DNA of 64,000 nt, taken from the NCBI GenBank assembly GCA_000237975.1, contig CP003179.1, forward strand, positions 2,448,270 through 2,512,269, written 5' to 3'. A program made the position numbers and the translations under genes. Shown here piece by piece: positions 25,658-34,456 of the stretch. The notes below the pieces were generated by a model that was not told the DNA's origin, did no database searches, and saw only the letters and a program-made list of their open reading frames with translations. This DNA comes from Sulfobacillus acidophilus DSM 10332 (lineage in GTDB: Bacteria > Bacillota > Sulfobacillia > Sulfobacillales > Sulfobacillaceae). The number at the start of each line of letters is the position of its first letter. The first letter of the stretch is position 1.

Positions 25658-26110
25658 ATGTTGTGGAACGACTTTAAAGCGTTCATCGCCCGGGGAAACG
25701 TTTTGGATTTGGCCGTCGGGATCATCATCGGCGCGGCGTTTGGCCAAGTTATCGCCACGTTTGTGAACGACGTGGTGATGCCGCCGATCGGACTCTTGGT
25801 GGGACACGTCAATTTCGCCGGCTTGTACATCAACCTCTCGGGCCGCCACTACCCGAGCCTGGCGGCGGCCAATGCCGCCGGCGCGCCGGTGATTGCCTAC
25901 GGGCTTTTCATCAATGCACTCGTCAATTTTCTGGTCGTCGCACTCGTGATTTTTTTGGCTTTACGGGGGATTCGGCACGCCCGTAAACCGTCTCCGGCCC
26001 CGGTGGCGTCAGTCAAGAGCTGTCCTTTTTGCTATACCGCCATTCCGAACCAGGCCGTACGGTGTCCGGCCTGCACATCGGAACTTTCGGCGATATCGGT
26101 TAAATCCTAA
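25658..26110 (+). CDS. mscL: Large-conductance mechanosensitive channel MscL with zinc-ribbon tail
   Basis: 150 residues. The N-terminal helix and first span FIARGNVLDLAVGIIIGAAFG, including the pore-lining repeat of small residues, and the second span VNFLVVALVIFLAL are classic MscL. It opens under membrane tension to release solutes. The C-terminus is unusual: instead of the usual helical bundle it carries CPFCYTAIPNQAVRCPAC, a CxxC...CxxC zinc ribbon (about residues 121-140). Start ATG 25658 follows GGAGGGAAGG. Confidence 0.93.
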   Translation: MLWNDFKAFIARGNVLDLAVGIIIGAAFGQVIATFVNDVVMPPIGLLVGHVNFAGLYINLSGRHYPSLAAANAAGAPVIAYGLFINALVNFLVVALVIFLALRGIRHARKPSPAPVASVKSCPFCYTAIPNQAVRCPACTSELSAISVKS

Positions 26111-26176
26111 GAAGATTGTCTCAAAAGGCGTCCTTCGCTTCGCCAATAACCAAAACCCCATGGGGGGGATCAAACA

Positions 26177-26218
26177 AACCCGCCTCTTTTGGTAAAAAGG
26201 CCACCAGGGAGGCGGGTT
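26177..26218. terminator. Hairpin between mscL and the deo operon
   Basis: Ten-base perfect stem AACCCGCCTC/GAGGCGGGTT. Downstream T content is modest on both strands, so it may serve as a bidirectional terminator. Confidence 0.5.
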
Positions 26219-26262
26219 GCTCCTAATCTTTTGTCATCCCCGGATGGCCCCCTATACCGCCC

Positions 26263-26298
26263 CAAAAAGAAGGCTGCCCCTTCTCGGACAGGACAGCC
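26263..26298 (-). terminator. Terminator of the deo operon
   Basis: GGCTG/CAGCC-based stem read on the minus strand, followed by CTTCTTTTTGG. It lies right after the small XapX gene. Confidence 0.65.
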
Positions 26299-26301
26299 CC
26301 T

Positions 26302-26460
26302 TTATTTGAGCCAGTATTGCATCAGAGAAAACCCCAAGAAGACTCCGATAATGCCCAAAATGCCGCCCCAGCTGCTGGGGGCGGGAACCGGCAATTTAAG
26401 CCAACGAAAGAGGGCGCCTAAAATAAATCCGGCCAAGAGGGCCCATATCGCTTCACGCAT
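26302..26460 (-). CDS. XapX-domain small membrane protein
   Basis: 52 residues. Two hydrophobic helices flank KLPVPAPSSWGGILGIIGVF, the VPAP...GxxGxxG pattern of the XapX family, found next to nucleoside or purine catabolism genes in other bacteria. ATG 26460 lies five bases after the deoB stop, so it is the last gene of the deo operon. The function of XapX is not established. Confidence 0.75.
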   Translation of the reverse strand: MREAIWALLAGFILGALFRWLKLPVPAPSSWGGILGIIGVFLGFSLMQYWLK

Positions 26461-26465
26461 GCCCA

Positions 26466-27644
26466 TCACCGAAGCGTGGAAGGCGTCAGCAATTCCACGG
26501 CGGGCTGACCATGGCCTACCGGCTCAACATGAAAAAGAGCCGCCAAGGTGGCCCCAATATCGGAAAGGCCCTGACGAGCCGAACCCACAAACGGGGTTAA
26601 GGACGGCCCCCACGCCAACCAGGGTACCCGTTCCCGGGTATGGTCGGTTCCCCGGTAGGTGGGATCGCACCCGTGGTCAGCCGTTATCCATATCTGATCA
26701 TCGGCTTTCAGTTCTTGCCAAAGCCGTGGTAAGAATCGGTCCAGACTCCGCAGCGCTTCCGCATAACCGACCGGATTTCGCCGATGCCCGTATTGCGAGT
26801 CAAAGTCAACTAAATTGGTGAAGATAAATTGGTGATGATTCGCTTGCTTCTCCAATACGAACAATGTGCGTTCCAGCCCGTCTTGGTTGTTTTGGGTCGG
26901 AATATGGTCGTTAAATCCATGACCGGAAAAAATATCCCCGATTTTTCCGATGGCTACCGTTTCAATGCCCTGTTGAAACAGATGATCCACCACGGTCGGC
27001 CCGGGCGGTTCCACCGAGAAATCATGCCGCCGCGCCGTTCGGACAAAATGGCCGGGGGGCCCGATGAAGGGGCGGGCAATGATACGGCCAACCAAATACG
27101 GCCCCTGCATGACCTGCCGGGCTTCGCGGCACCAGCGATAGAGGGTTTCGACGGGCACCACCTCTTCGTGCGCCGCGATTTGCAACACGCTGTCGGCCGA
27201 TGTATAGACAATCGGATTCCCGGTCTTCACATGTTCGGGGCCAAGTCGCTGAATAATTTCGGTTCCGGATGCCACTTCGTTGCCCAAAACGGGCCGACCA
27301 AACCGACGTTCCAGTTCGTCGACCACCTCACGGGGAAACCCCTGCGGAAAAGTCCGAAAAGGCTCGGTCACCGTGATCCCCATCATTTCCCAATGCCCGG
27401 CCAGCGTATCTTTGCCGTTCGCTAACGGGATCAGGGGATAGGCAACCCCTCGTAGCGGTTCGTCATCCGTGCCCGGAACGGGTGTCAGCCGCGTCAGCCC
27501 CATTTGAGCCAAATGAGGTAACGCCACCCCCCCAACCGCCTCCGCGGTATGCGTGATGGTGTTGGCGCCGCCATCCCCAAAGCGCTCGGCATCGGGTGCA
27601 TCCCCAATGCCGCCAGAGTCGATAACGATCAATACGATTCGCAT
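26466..27644 (-). CDS. deoB: Phosphopentomutase
   Basis: 392 residues, alkaline-phosphatase fold. IDSGGIGDAPDAERFGD carries metal ligands, followed by GHWEMMG, SADSVLQIAAHE and TADHGCDPTYRGTDHTRE. It interconverts (deoxy)ribose 1- and 5-phosphates in nucleoside salvage. It follows the nucleoside phosphorylase by 12 bases. Confidence 0.96.
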   Translation of the reverse strand: MRIVLIVIDSGGIGDAPDAERFGDGGANTITHTAEAVGGVALPHLAQMGLTRLTPVPGTDDEPLRGVAYPLIPLANGKDTLAGHWEMMGITVTEPFRTFPQGFPREVVDELERRFGRPVLGNEVASGTEIIQRLGPEHVKTGNPIVYTSADSVLQIAAHEEVVPVETLYRWCREARQVMQGPYLVGRIIARPFIGPPGHFVRTARRHDFSVEPPGPTVVDHLFQQGIETVAIGKIGDIFSGHGFNDHIPTQNNQDGLERTLFVLEKQANHHQFIFTNLVDFDSQYGHRRNPVGYAEALRSLDRFLPRLWQELKADDQIWITADHGCDPTYRGTDHTRERVPWLAWGPSLTPFVGSARQGLSDIGATLAALFHVEPVGHGQPAVELLTPSTLR

Positions 27645-27656
27645 GGCGATTCCCCT

Positions 27657-28946
27657 TTAACGACTGTCCTCACTACTCACGCGGCCCAAGACCAACTCCG
27701 GTACGTTCCCCGGGTCACCCCATTCGACGGTTCCGGCAAGGGTCTTCAGAGCCCGCTCGGCGTGATCTTCGGATTCGGCAAAGACCTCCGCCAGCACATC
27801 GCCCGCGGCCACCCGACGCCCCACCTTCAAGTACACCCGGAGGCCTACCGCCGGATCCACCGGATCATCTAGGCGATGACGGCCCGCCCCCAGAATTAGC
27901 GCGACCTCCCCGACGGCCCGCGTATTCACTTGCCGGATTATCCCCGACTCTTCGGCCCGCCACACGCGGTGGACCGGGGCTAGAGGGAGTCCCCGCTCCA
28001 CGGCCGCCATGTCGCCCCCTTGGGCCCGTACCCATCGGCCAAATACTTCCCATGCTTTCCCTTGGTCGAGAGCGGTGGCTGCGCGTTGCCAGGCGGTCGC
28101 CACACGTTCTTGGGTCACCAGGTGGATGAGTTCGGCCGCCAGCGCCAGGACTTCTTCCCGCAAATCGGCGGGTCCTTGCCCCTTTAAGCAGTCGGCTGCC
28201 TCATTGACCTCGATAGCATTGCCCACCGCCCACCCCAACGGTTGTTGCATGCGGGTCAACAAGGCGGTGACTTTGCGGCCATAGTAACGGCCGATGGACA
28301 CCATGAGGCGCGCTAATTCACGGGCCGGCTCGACGTCGGTCATGAACGCCCCGTTGCCGACTTTCACGTCGAGTACCAGATGGGGTGTCCCGGCCGCCAG
28401 TTTCTTCGACATAATGGACGATGCAATTAATGACGGTTGGTTGACCGTACCGGTCACATCCCGTAACGCATAAAACCGCCGATCGGCGGGCGCCAAGTCG
28501 CGGGATTGGGCGACCACCGCCACCCCGACTTGTTCCACTTGTCGACGAATGGTCTCCAACGGCAACTCGACCTGAAACCCGGGAATACTCTCCAGCTTAT
28601 CCAAAGTCCCGCCGGTATGTCCAAGTCCGCGCCCCGACATTTTGGCCATGGGATAGCCTAAGCTGGCCATGAGGGGGGCCAAAACCAAGGTCGTCTTGTC
28701 GCCGACCCCACCGGTGGAATGTTTATCCACTAAACCAAGCGGCTCCGGGCGGCCGGAGGAAAACGCCATGGCTCCCGTCAATTGAAACGTCTCTTCCTCG
28801 GTTAACCCGCGACAGACCACGGCCATCAGCCATGCCGCCAGCTGATAGTCCGGCCAACGCCCGTCTACCGTGCCCTCGACCAACCGCTGAATATCATCGG
28901 ACGATAACGGCCGGCCGTCGCGCGTCTTTTCAATAATATCAATCAT
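27657..28946 (-). CDS. pdp: Pyrimidine-nucleoside phosphorylase
   Basis: 429 residues of the thymidine/pyrimidine nucleoside phosphorylase family: VDKHSTGGVGDKTTL (phosphate site), KMSGRGLGHTGGTLDKLESIPG, and a C-terminal domain with a lipoyl-like fold. It splits pyrimidine nucleosides to base and pentose 1-phosphate. Its start overlaps the deoC stop by eight bases. Confidence 0.95.
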   Translation of the reverse strand: MIDIIEKTRDGRPLSSDDIQRLVEGTVDGRWPDYQLAAWLMAVVCRGLTEEETFQLTGAMAFSSGRPEPLGLVDKHSTGGVGDKTTLVLAPLMASLGYPMAKMSGRGLGHTGGTLDKLESIPGFQVELPLETIRRQVEQVGVAVVAQSRDLAPADRRFYALRDVTGTVNQPSLIASSIMSKKLAAGTPHLVLDVKVGNGAFMTDVEPARELARLMVSIGRYYGRKVTALLTRMQQPLGWAVGNAIEVNEAADCLKGQGPADLREEVLALAAELIHLVTQERVATAWQRAATALDQGKAWEVFGRWVRAQGGDMAAVERGLPLAPVHRVWRAEESGIIRQVNTRAVGEVALILGAGRHRLDDPVDPAVGLRVYLKVGRRVAAGDVLAEVFAESEDHAERALKTLAGTVEWGDPGNVPELVLGRVSSEDSR

Positions 28947-29718
28947 GACGTGAAAACTCCTCCAATATCGTCCCGGTTTGACTCATGCCGAGTCGATTGG
29001 CTCCCGCCTGAATAAGTTCCCGGGCTTGCGACCAATGTCGTATGCCGCCCGAAGCTTTTACGCCGGCGGCTCTCCCCACTGTGAGCCGCAAAAGACCGAC
29101 ATCTTCCGCCGTAGCTCCCCCAGGCCCGAAACCCGTCGACGTTTTCACGAAGTCGGCGCCGACCGCCACCGACGCCAAGGCCGCCATGACCTTTTCCAAA
29201 TCCGTTAAATATCCGGTTTCCAAAATGATTTTGAATACCGACGCCGAGGCCGCTTCTCGTCCGGCCCGCAGCTCATCCAAAATGGCGGCCCATTCACCCG
29301 CCTTAAGCAATCCGACCGCAATGACCCAATCTAACTCCCCGGCACCTGCCGCCACGGCAGCCTGGGCTTCATACGTTTTCGCCTCCAACAGCATGGCCCC
29401 CAGCGGAAATCCGACAACCGCCGCCACCCGTACGGGAGTAGACAGAAGAGCCTTGGCGGCCAAGGGAACAAACCGGGAATTGACGCACACGCTGGCGGTT
29501 TCCCATTTCTTCGCCTCATCGCATAACCGTGCCACGTCTTGAGGGGTAGCGTCGGCCGCCAATAACGTATGATCAATCAGCCGGGCCAGTTCTCTCGGGC
29601 TTTCGGGCAACTTCTCGGGTTGAGCCGGTTCAATGTGTTCGACACGGGCTTGTTCGCGAACGGTCAACCAGGGCCAGAGCCGTTCTTTCGCGTCTTCGAT
29701 CACAGGTAATTGTGCCAT
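28939..29718 (-). CDS. deoC: Deoxyribose-phosphate aldolase
   Basis: 259 residues. The core starts about residue 40 (LARLIDHTLLAADAT) after an N-terminal extension of about 35 residues not found in short DeoC proteins. Schiff-base Lys is in FVKTSTGFGPGGAT, and KASGGIRHW is also seen. It yields acetaldehyde and glyceraldehyde 3-phosphate. ATG 29718 follows GGGAGAGG. First gene of deoC-pdp-deoB-xapX. Confidence 0.95.
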   Translation of the reverse strand: MAQLPVIEDAKERLWPWLTVREQARVEHIEPAQPEKLPESPRELARLIDHTLLAADATPQDVARLCDEAKKWETASVCVNSRFVPLAAKALLSTPVRVAAVVGFPLGAMLLEAKTYEAQAAVAAGAGELDWVIAVGLLKAGEWAAILDELRAGREAASASVFKIILETGYLTDLEKVMAALASVAVGADFVKTSTGFGPGGATAEDVGLLRLTVGRAAGVKASGGIRHWSQARELIQAGANRLGMSQTGTILEEFSRHD

Positions 29719-29751
29719 TTTCCTCTCCCATATAAAACGTATCCACCATAA

Positions 29752-29771
29752 ATATTAGACGTCTGATGTCT
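29752..29771 (-). promoter_or_regulatory. Putative deo operator overlapping a -10 box
   Basis: AGACATC-A-GACGTCT (29757-29771, minus strand) is a 15-base inverted repeat with one mismatch per arm and runs into TAATAT (29752-29757). It is placed as a repressor operator (DeoR- or GntR-type by analogy). The -35 is not clear. Confidence 0.45.
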
Positions 29772-29813
29772 CTTATTTTACAAACATTGCCGCAAGGGAG
29801 CAACCGTTCACGG

Positions 29814-29864
29814 GAAAGAAAAACGAAGACGACCTGGAGGTTCTGAAGAAACGTCCAGGTCGTC
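29814..29864 (-). terminator. Terminator downstream of the LigB-type dioxygenase
   Basis: An 11-base perfect stem GACGACCTGGA/TCCAGGTCGTC followed on the minus strand by TTCGTTTTTCTTTCCC. Confidence 0.85.
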
Positions 29865-29890
29865 CCCGATTCTGCGGTCCCAAGGATCCG

Positions 29891-30667
29891 TTATCCGAAC
29901 TGCCACACCGCATAACTTAACGATCCGTACTGATACGCTTGAAAAAGCCGTTGCCCCCGGCGCGCTTGGTCGGCGCTCCCCATGGCGTAAAACAACGGAT
30001 AAAAATGTTCCCGTCCGTGGAGCGGTACCGCCCGATCGGCAAAGGGGGCGTTTTGCCGATAAAGAAAGAGACCGGGGGTATCCCAGGCGATAATGCGCTC
30101 ATCGACCCAATCATCAAATTGGACCGCCCAATCCATCGGCTCGCGAGCCTCCGGCTGGATCCAACCGAAGTTATGCACCGTGACCCCACTACCGATAACG
30201 AGCACATTTTGGGCTCGCCAAGGCTCCAACACGCGCCCGATCCGAAACGCATCGGCGGGAGCCAGCCGGGAATTGACCGACAACGCCACCACCGGGACGT
30301 CGGCGTCAGGATACAACAGGCGCAAGACCACCCATGCACCGTGATCCAGTCCCCGGCTCGGGTCCGGTTGGGCCGTCAGACCCTTTTGTTGAAACCGCTG
30401 AAGAATGGCATCGGCAAGCGCCGGTTCACCGGGCGCAGGATAATGAATCTGATAAAGCGCGGCCGGAAATCCGCCAAAGTCATGAATGGTATCATAGCGG
30501 ACGACGCGGCTGACTTTCTGGATTAACGACTCCCAATGGGCCGAAAAAATGACCACCGCCGACGGTTTCGGATGATCCAGAGCCCAGCTGCGCAAAAATT
30601 CGGTATAGGCGTTTTCTGCCACCGCCATCATGGGCGATCCGTGCGCGACAAATAACGCGGGCAGCAT
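29891..30667 (-). CDS. DODA-type extradiol dioxygenase, LigB/YgiD family
   Basis: 258 residues. VAHGSPMMA with the metal His, SAHWES, RGLDHGAWVVL and GSGVTVHNFG are the LigB-like class III extradiol motifs. Members cleave catechols such as DOPA; the physiological substrate of bacterial YgiD-type enzymes is mostly unknown. ATG 30667 follows GGGGGTGAAG. It appears monocistronic, with its own terminator. Confidence 0.88.
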   Translation of the reverse strand: MLPALFVAHGSPMMAVAENAYTEFLRSWALDHPKPSAVVIFSAHWESLIQKVSRVVRYDTIHDFGGFPAALYQIHYPAPGEPALADAILQRFQQKGLTAQPDPSRGLDHGAWVVLRLLYPDADVPVVALSVNSRLAPADAFRIGRVLEPWRAQNVLVIGSGVTVHNFGWIQPEAREPMDWAVQFDDWVDERIIAWDTPGLFLYRQNAPFADRAVPLHGREHFYPLFYAMGSADQARRGQRLFQAYQYGSLSYAVWQFG

Positions 30668-30752
30668 CTCTTCACCCCCTTATGCTGGCTCGTTGTACGT
30701 CCGGTCTCGTCGACCGGTCTTAACTTCTCTAAGCATAGCTTGTTCTTTTAGG

Positions 30753-32873
30753 TTAGTGCAAGACTTGACCCGGCAATGCTTCCGACAACGCCTCAAACAC
30801 CCACTGGCGAAGGGCTTGATGTTCCGGTCGGGCCAACCGGGAATCTTCCTCTATCAGCTGTCGGGCCACCTCGCGCGCACGCTCCAACCAGGCTAAATCT
30901 TTCAGGGGATTGGCCAGTTGAAAGCCGCTCAATCCATGCTGGCGCATGCCCAGAATTTCCCCCGGGCCCCGAAGTTCAAGATCCCGCTCCGCCAAGGTCA
31001 GCCCATCGTCCGTTTCCACCATCGCTTGGAGCCGAGCGGATCCCTCCTCCGTTTTGGGATCGGCCAGCAGGTAACACGTCGACGGTTTGACGCCACGCCC
31101 GACCCGGCCCCGTAACTGATGTAATTGGGCCAAACCAAAACGGTCCGCTTCTTCGATGACCATCATCGTGGCATTGGGCACATCCACCCCGACCTCCAAA
31201 ATGGTGGTGCCCACCAACACATCCAGTCGATGATGACGAAAGTCATCCATCACCGAAGACTTTTCCTCGGCCGACATTTTGCCGTGGATTACTCCCACGC
31301 GCCATCCGGGCACCTGTTTCATACCGTCCGCCAGTTGTACCGCCGCTTTACCTTGCCCCTCTTCGTTATCGTCCACCAAGGGACACACCACATAGGCCTG
31401 CTCGCCCCGCCGTACCGCATCGCGCACCGCTTGGTAGGCTTGGCGACGCTGGCTCATCGGCAAATGTACGGTCGTCACCGGTTGCCGACCGGGCGGTTTG
31501 CCCTCAATCCGAGATAATTGCAAGTCGCCATACACCGTCAACGCCAAGGTTCGGGGAATCGGGGTGGCCGTCATGACCAGCATATGCGGCATCAGGCCTT
31601 TTTCGCCTAACCGTGCCCGTTGGCGCACTCCAAATCGATGCTGCTCATCGATAACCACCGCCCCCAACCGGCCAAATTGCACACCCTCGGAGACCAACGC
31701 TTGCGTACCCACAACAATTAACGGCGTGGGACCCGCCATCAACTCGGTCAAAGACGCATCTTTGGCTTGGCGGCCCGTACGGAGCACGACCGGGATCCCC
31801 AGCGGTTCCAAAAGACGGCGCAACACCAAATAATGTTGCTCGGCCAAAAGTTCGGTCGGCGCCATCAAGGCCGCTTGCCAGCCGGACCCCACGGCGGTCA
31901 CCAGGGTCAAGGCCGCCAAAACGGTTTTGCCGGATCCCACATCCCCTTGCAATAAGCGTGCCATGGGATCCGGACCCGTCAAATCTTGCCGGATATCGTC
32001 CCAAGCCCGTTTTTGGCCCGCGGTGAGTTCAAACGGCAACACCTGAAGGAATTGGGCGACCAACGGGTTGTCCGCGTGTAATTGAGGGCCTTTGACCGCC
32101 CCGTCCGGCTTGGCCAACCACAACACCGCCAACGCAATCCGCAGAAATTCGTCGAAGACCAGGCGACGGCGCGCCTCTTCCAATGCCTTCGAATCGGGAG
32201 GAAAATGAATCGTCTTGACGGCCCAATGCCGATCCGGCAGACGTTCGTTTTGTCGTATGGCCATCGGGATCGGATCGGGCATTTGCGGGACGAGCCGCGG
32301 AACCCATTGGCGCGTCAGTTCTTGCAAAAACCGCTGCCGAAGATCCCCGGCCAAGGGATAGATGGGAATCAGCCCGAGGAGCGGCTCCCGTCCCTCCTCC
32401 AAGACTTCGAATTCGGGATGGACCATCGACAATCGATGGGAAAATGCCTCGACCCGTCCGGTCACCAACAAGGATAACCCCGGCACCAATTGACGACGGA
32501 GCCACGCGGCATGAAAAAACGTAACCTCTAACCGGCCGGTCCCGTCATCTAACGTAATCCGGAACACGGACCGTTGACGCGCGGTCACCACCACACGCGC
32601 ATCCTGAATTCGGCCCTTGACAGTCGCCGTTTCTCCCGCCATCAGTTGCCAAATCGGGGTGATATGTTGCCGATCAATGTACCGTCGAGGCCAAAGCGTC
32701 ACGATATCGCCCACACGGGTGATGCCTAACTTGGCCAAATCTTGGGCGCGTTTCGGACCCACCCCCGGTACCGTGGTAATCGGATCTCCCAAAGCCCGCG
32801 GACCGTCGCCGCCGGCATTGCGAGGCCGCCGGGACATTCCGGCACCGGTTTGGGGTAAAGAACCGTCGGCCAA
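30753..32873 (-). CDS. recG: ATP-dependent DNA helicase RecG
   Basis: 706 residues. An N-terminal wedge/OB domain (TTVPGVGPKRAQDLAKLGI and RRYIDR) precedes superfamily 2 motifs GDVGSGKTV (Walker A), DEQHRFG (Walker B), TATPIPRTLAL, and QLHQLRGRVGRG. It rescues stalled replication forks and branch-migrates Holliday junctions. TTG 32873 is used because GGAGGC lies eight bases upstream. Confidence 0.96.
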   Translation of the reverse strand: MADGSLPQTGAGMSRRPRNAGGDGPRALGDPITTVPGVGPKRAQDLAKLGITRVGDIVTLWPRRYIDRQHITPIWQLMAGETATVKGRIQDARVVVTARQRSVFRITLDDGTGRLEVTFFHAAWLRRQLVPGLSLLVTGRVEAFSHRLSMVHPEFEVLEEGREPLLGLIPIYPLAGDLRQRFLQELTRQWVPRLVPQMPDPIPMAIRQNERLPDRHWAVKTIHFPPDSKALEEARRRLVFDEFLRIALAVLWLAKPDGAVKGPQLHADNPLVAQFLQVLPFELTAGQKRAWDDIRQDLTGPDPMARLLQGDVGSGKTVLAALTLVTAVGSGWQAALMAPTELLAEQHYLVLRRLLEPLGIPVVLRTGRQAKDASLTELMAGPTPLIVVGTQALVSEGVQFGRLGAVVIDEQHRFGVRQRARLGEKGLMPHMLVMTATPIPRTLALTVYGDLQLSRIEGKPPGRQPVTTVHLPMSQRRQAYQAVRDAVRRGEQAYVVCPLVDDNEEGQGKAAVQLADGMKQVPGWRVGVIHGKMSAEEKSSVMDDFRHHRLDVLVGTTILEVGVDVPNATMMVIEEADRFGLAQLHQLRGRVGRGVKPSTCYLLADPKTEEGSARLQAMVETDDGLTLAERDLELRGPGEILGMRQHGLSGFQLANPLKDLAWLERAREVARQLIEEDSRLARPEHQALRQWVFEALSEALPGQVLH

Positions 32874-32929
32874 TATTCCGCCTCCTCTTCATTCATAAGC
32901 GGTGCCCCGAAATCCGGTCGGTTCCTTGT

Positions 32930-33298
32930 TTAGTCGGAAGGTGCGTCGTCTCGACGGCGCACACCTTCCACATGAATCACGATGTGGAGAGGGGCAACGC
33001 CCACCGCCTCGGTTAAGGCCTGGTGCACACGCTCGGCTAAAATCCGCCCCACCCGGCCGATTTTCACGCCGTAGAGCAACACCACGTAGAGATCCAGTTG
33101 ATAGCCCCCATCGTCCAAAGCGGTGACTTTGACGCCGCGACTGGGATCCGGATGGCGAATCAACACCACGCTACCGTTAACCCATCGGCGTGTCCCCAAA
33201 GCAACCACCCCGTCGGTGGCCAACGCGGCTTCGGCGGCGATGGTCGCCAGCACCGCATCTTCAATAATTGTGGACCCAAATTCGGTTTGACGTTCCAT
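32930..33298 (-). CDS. Asp23/Gls24 family envelope-stress protein (YloU-like)
   Basis: 122 residues: an N-terminal IIEDAVLATIAAEAALATDGVVAL helix and the LYVVLLYGVKI, VRNILAERV-like pattern of Asp23 proteins. The family is membrane-associated and linked to envelope homeostasis. In Bacillus yloU is followed by fakA (yloV), which is absent here; recG follows directly. Confidence 0.9.
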   Translation of the reverse strand: MERQTEFGSTIIEDAVLATIAAEAALATDGVVALGTRRWVNGSVVLIRHPDPSRGVKVTALDDGGYQLDLYVVLLYGVKIGRVGRILAERVHQALTEAVGVAPLHIVIHVEGVRRRDDAPSD

Positions 33299-33338
33299 GA
33301 GAGCCCCCTATATCCCCGACTTGCCAAGTTATCTGCCT

Positions 33339-33352
33339 CTATGTTAACATAG
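33339..33352. promoter_or_regulatory. 14-base perfect palindrome between asp23 and rpmB
   Basis: CTATGTTAACATAG sits midway in the 91-base divergent promoter region, and contains TAACAT on each strand, a possible shared -10/operator. A TTGCCA -35 candidate for rpmB lies at 33321-33326. Confidence 0.5.
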
Positions 33353-33389
33353 CCGGGAATGTCAGCGTGTTGAGGGGAGGTCCACGGAC

Positions 33390-33581
33390 ATGGCATACCG
33401 TTGTGAAATATGCGACAAACACACGGCCCACGGCAATAATGTGAGCCATTCACACAAAAAGACCAAGCGGGTATGGCGTCCGAATATCCAACGCGTGCGA
33501 GCCCGGGTTAATGGGCGGACCCAGCGTATTTACGTCTGCACTCGTTGTCTCCGGTCAGGGCGGGTGGAGCGCGCCATTTAG
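33390..33581 (+). CDS. rpmB: 50S ribosomal protein L28
   Basis: 63 residues. CEICDKHTAHGNNVSHSHKKTKRVWRPN is the L28 signature; Cys6/Cys9 and a C-terminal CTRCLRSG form the zinc-binding form of the protein. ATG 33390 follows GGGGAGG. Its stop is one base from the convergent hslO stop. Confidence 0.97.
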   Translation: MAYRCEICDKHTAHGNNVSHSHKKTKRVWRPNIQRVRARVNGRTQRIYVCTRCLRSGRVERAI

Positions 33582-33582
33582 G

Positions 33583-34455
33583 CTACGCTCCCCGACGCAA
33601 AGTTTCCAATTCCTCTTGGGTAAAGTGATAGGCGGTGCGGCAGAAGTGACAGGTCACCTCGGCGCCGCCGTCGTTTATCAAGTCCTGATAGTCCCCGTCC
33701 GGTAAAGACAGCAAAATGTCTTCAATCCGACCGCGCTCGCACCAACAGTGCCAGCCGATGGGTTCCGGTTCAAACAACACGGCATCCGAACCCAATAATT
33801 CCCCTAACACCGCTTCTAGCGTTTCCCCGGCCGCCAATCGCCGACTAAGGCTGTCCAACCGCTGAAACCGCTCGGTCAGTACTTGGGCGCGATCGTCCGC
33901 CAATCCCGGCAAGGCTTGCAGCAGGATCCCGCCGGACGCTTGAATGCCCTCTTGTCCCACTAATACGCCGAGAGCCACGGCACTCGGAACCTGTTCCGAC
34001 TGGGTGTAATAGTGCAGCAAATCTTCACCGATTTCACCGCTGACCAGTTCCACCTGGCCTTGATACCAGCCGCCCGATACGGGCTCTTCGCGCAAAACCC
34101 GGAAATAGCCGTCTTGCCCGACAGCTTGTCCAACCGCCAGTTTGCCGTCCGCCCGCAGGTCCAGGTTTACCTCCGGATGTTGAATGCGTGCACGAATGTC
34201 CCTTCCGCCCCGTATCTCCGCCACCAGGCGGCCGAGCGGCCCCCCGCCGTCCACCTCGACCACGACTCGACTGTCATCTTTGACATCGGTGGCCAAAATG
34301 GCTGCGGCACTGATAAGCCGCCCGAGGGCGGCAGCAGCCACCGGATAGGCTTGATGAATCTCTTCGGCTTGCCGTGCCGTCTCGGTAGTGTTGACCGCCA
34401 CCGCCCGCAGCAAACCATCGGCTGCTGTCGCCCGAATGCGATAATCTCCCGCCAT
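33583..34455 (-). CDS. hslO: Redox-regulated chaperone Hsp33
   Basis: 290 residues. A GRLISAAAILATDVKDDSRV N-terminal domain and the C-terminal redox zinc site WHCWCERG...TCHFCRTAY (CxC...CxxC) define Hsp33. It becomes a holdase on oxidation of these cysteines. It follows spoVM by one base; hslO-spoVM linkage was not expected from Bacillus order. Confidence 0.95.
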   Translation of the reverse strand: MAGDYRIRATAADGLLRAVAVNTTETARQAEEIHQAYPVAAAALGRLISAAAILATDVKDDSRVVVEVDGGGPLGRLVAEIRGGRDIRARIQHPEVNLDLRADGKLAVGQAVGQDGYFRVLREEPVSGGWYQGQVELVSGEIGEDLLHYYTQSEQVPSAVALGVLVGQEGIQASGGILLQALPGLADDRAQVLTERFQRLDSLSRRLAAGETLEAVLGELLGSDAVLFEPEPIGWHCWCERGRIEDILLSLPDGDYQDLINDGGAEVTCHFCRTAYHFTQEELETLRRGA

Positions 34456-34456
34456 C

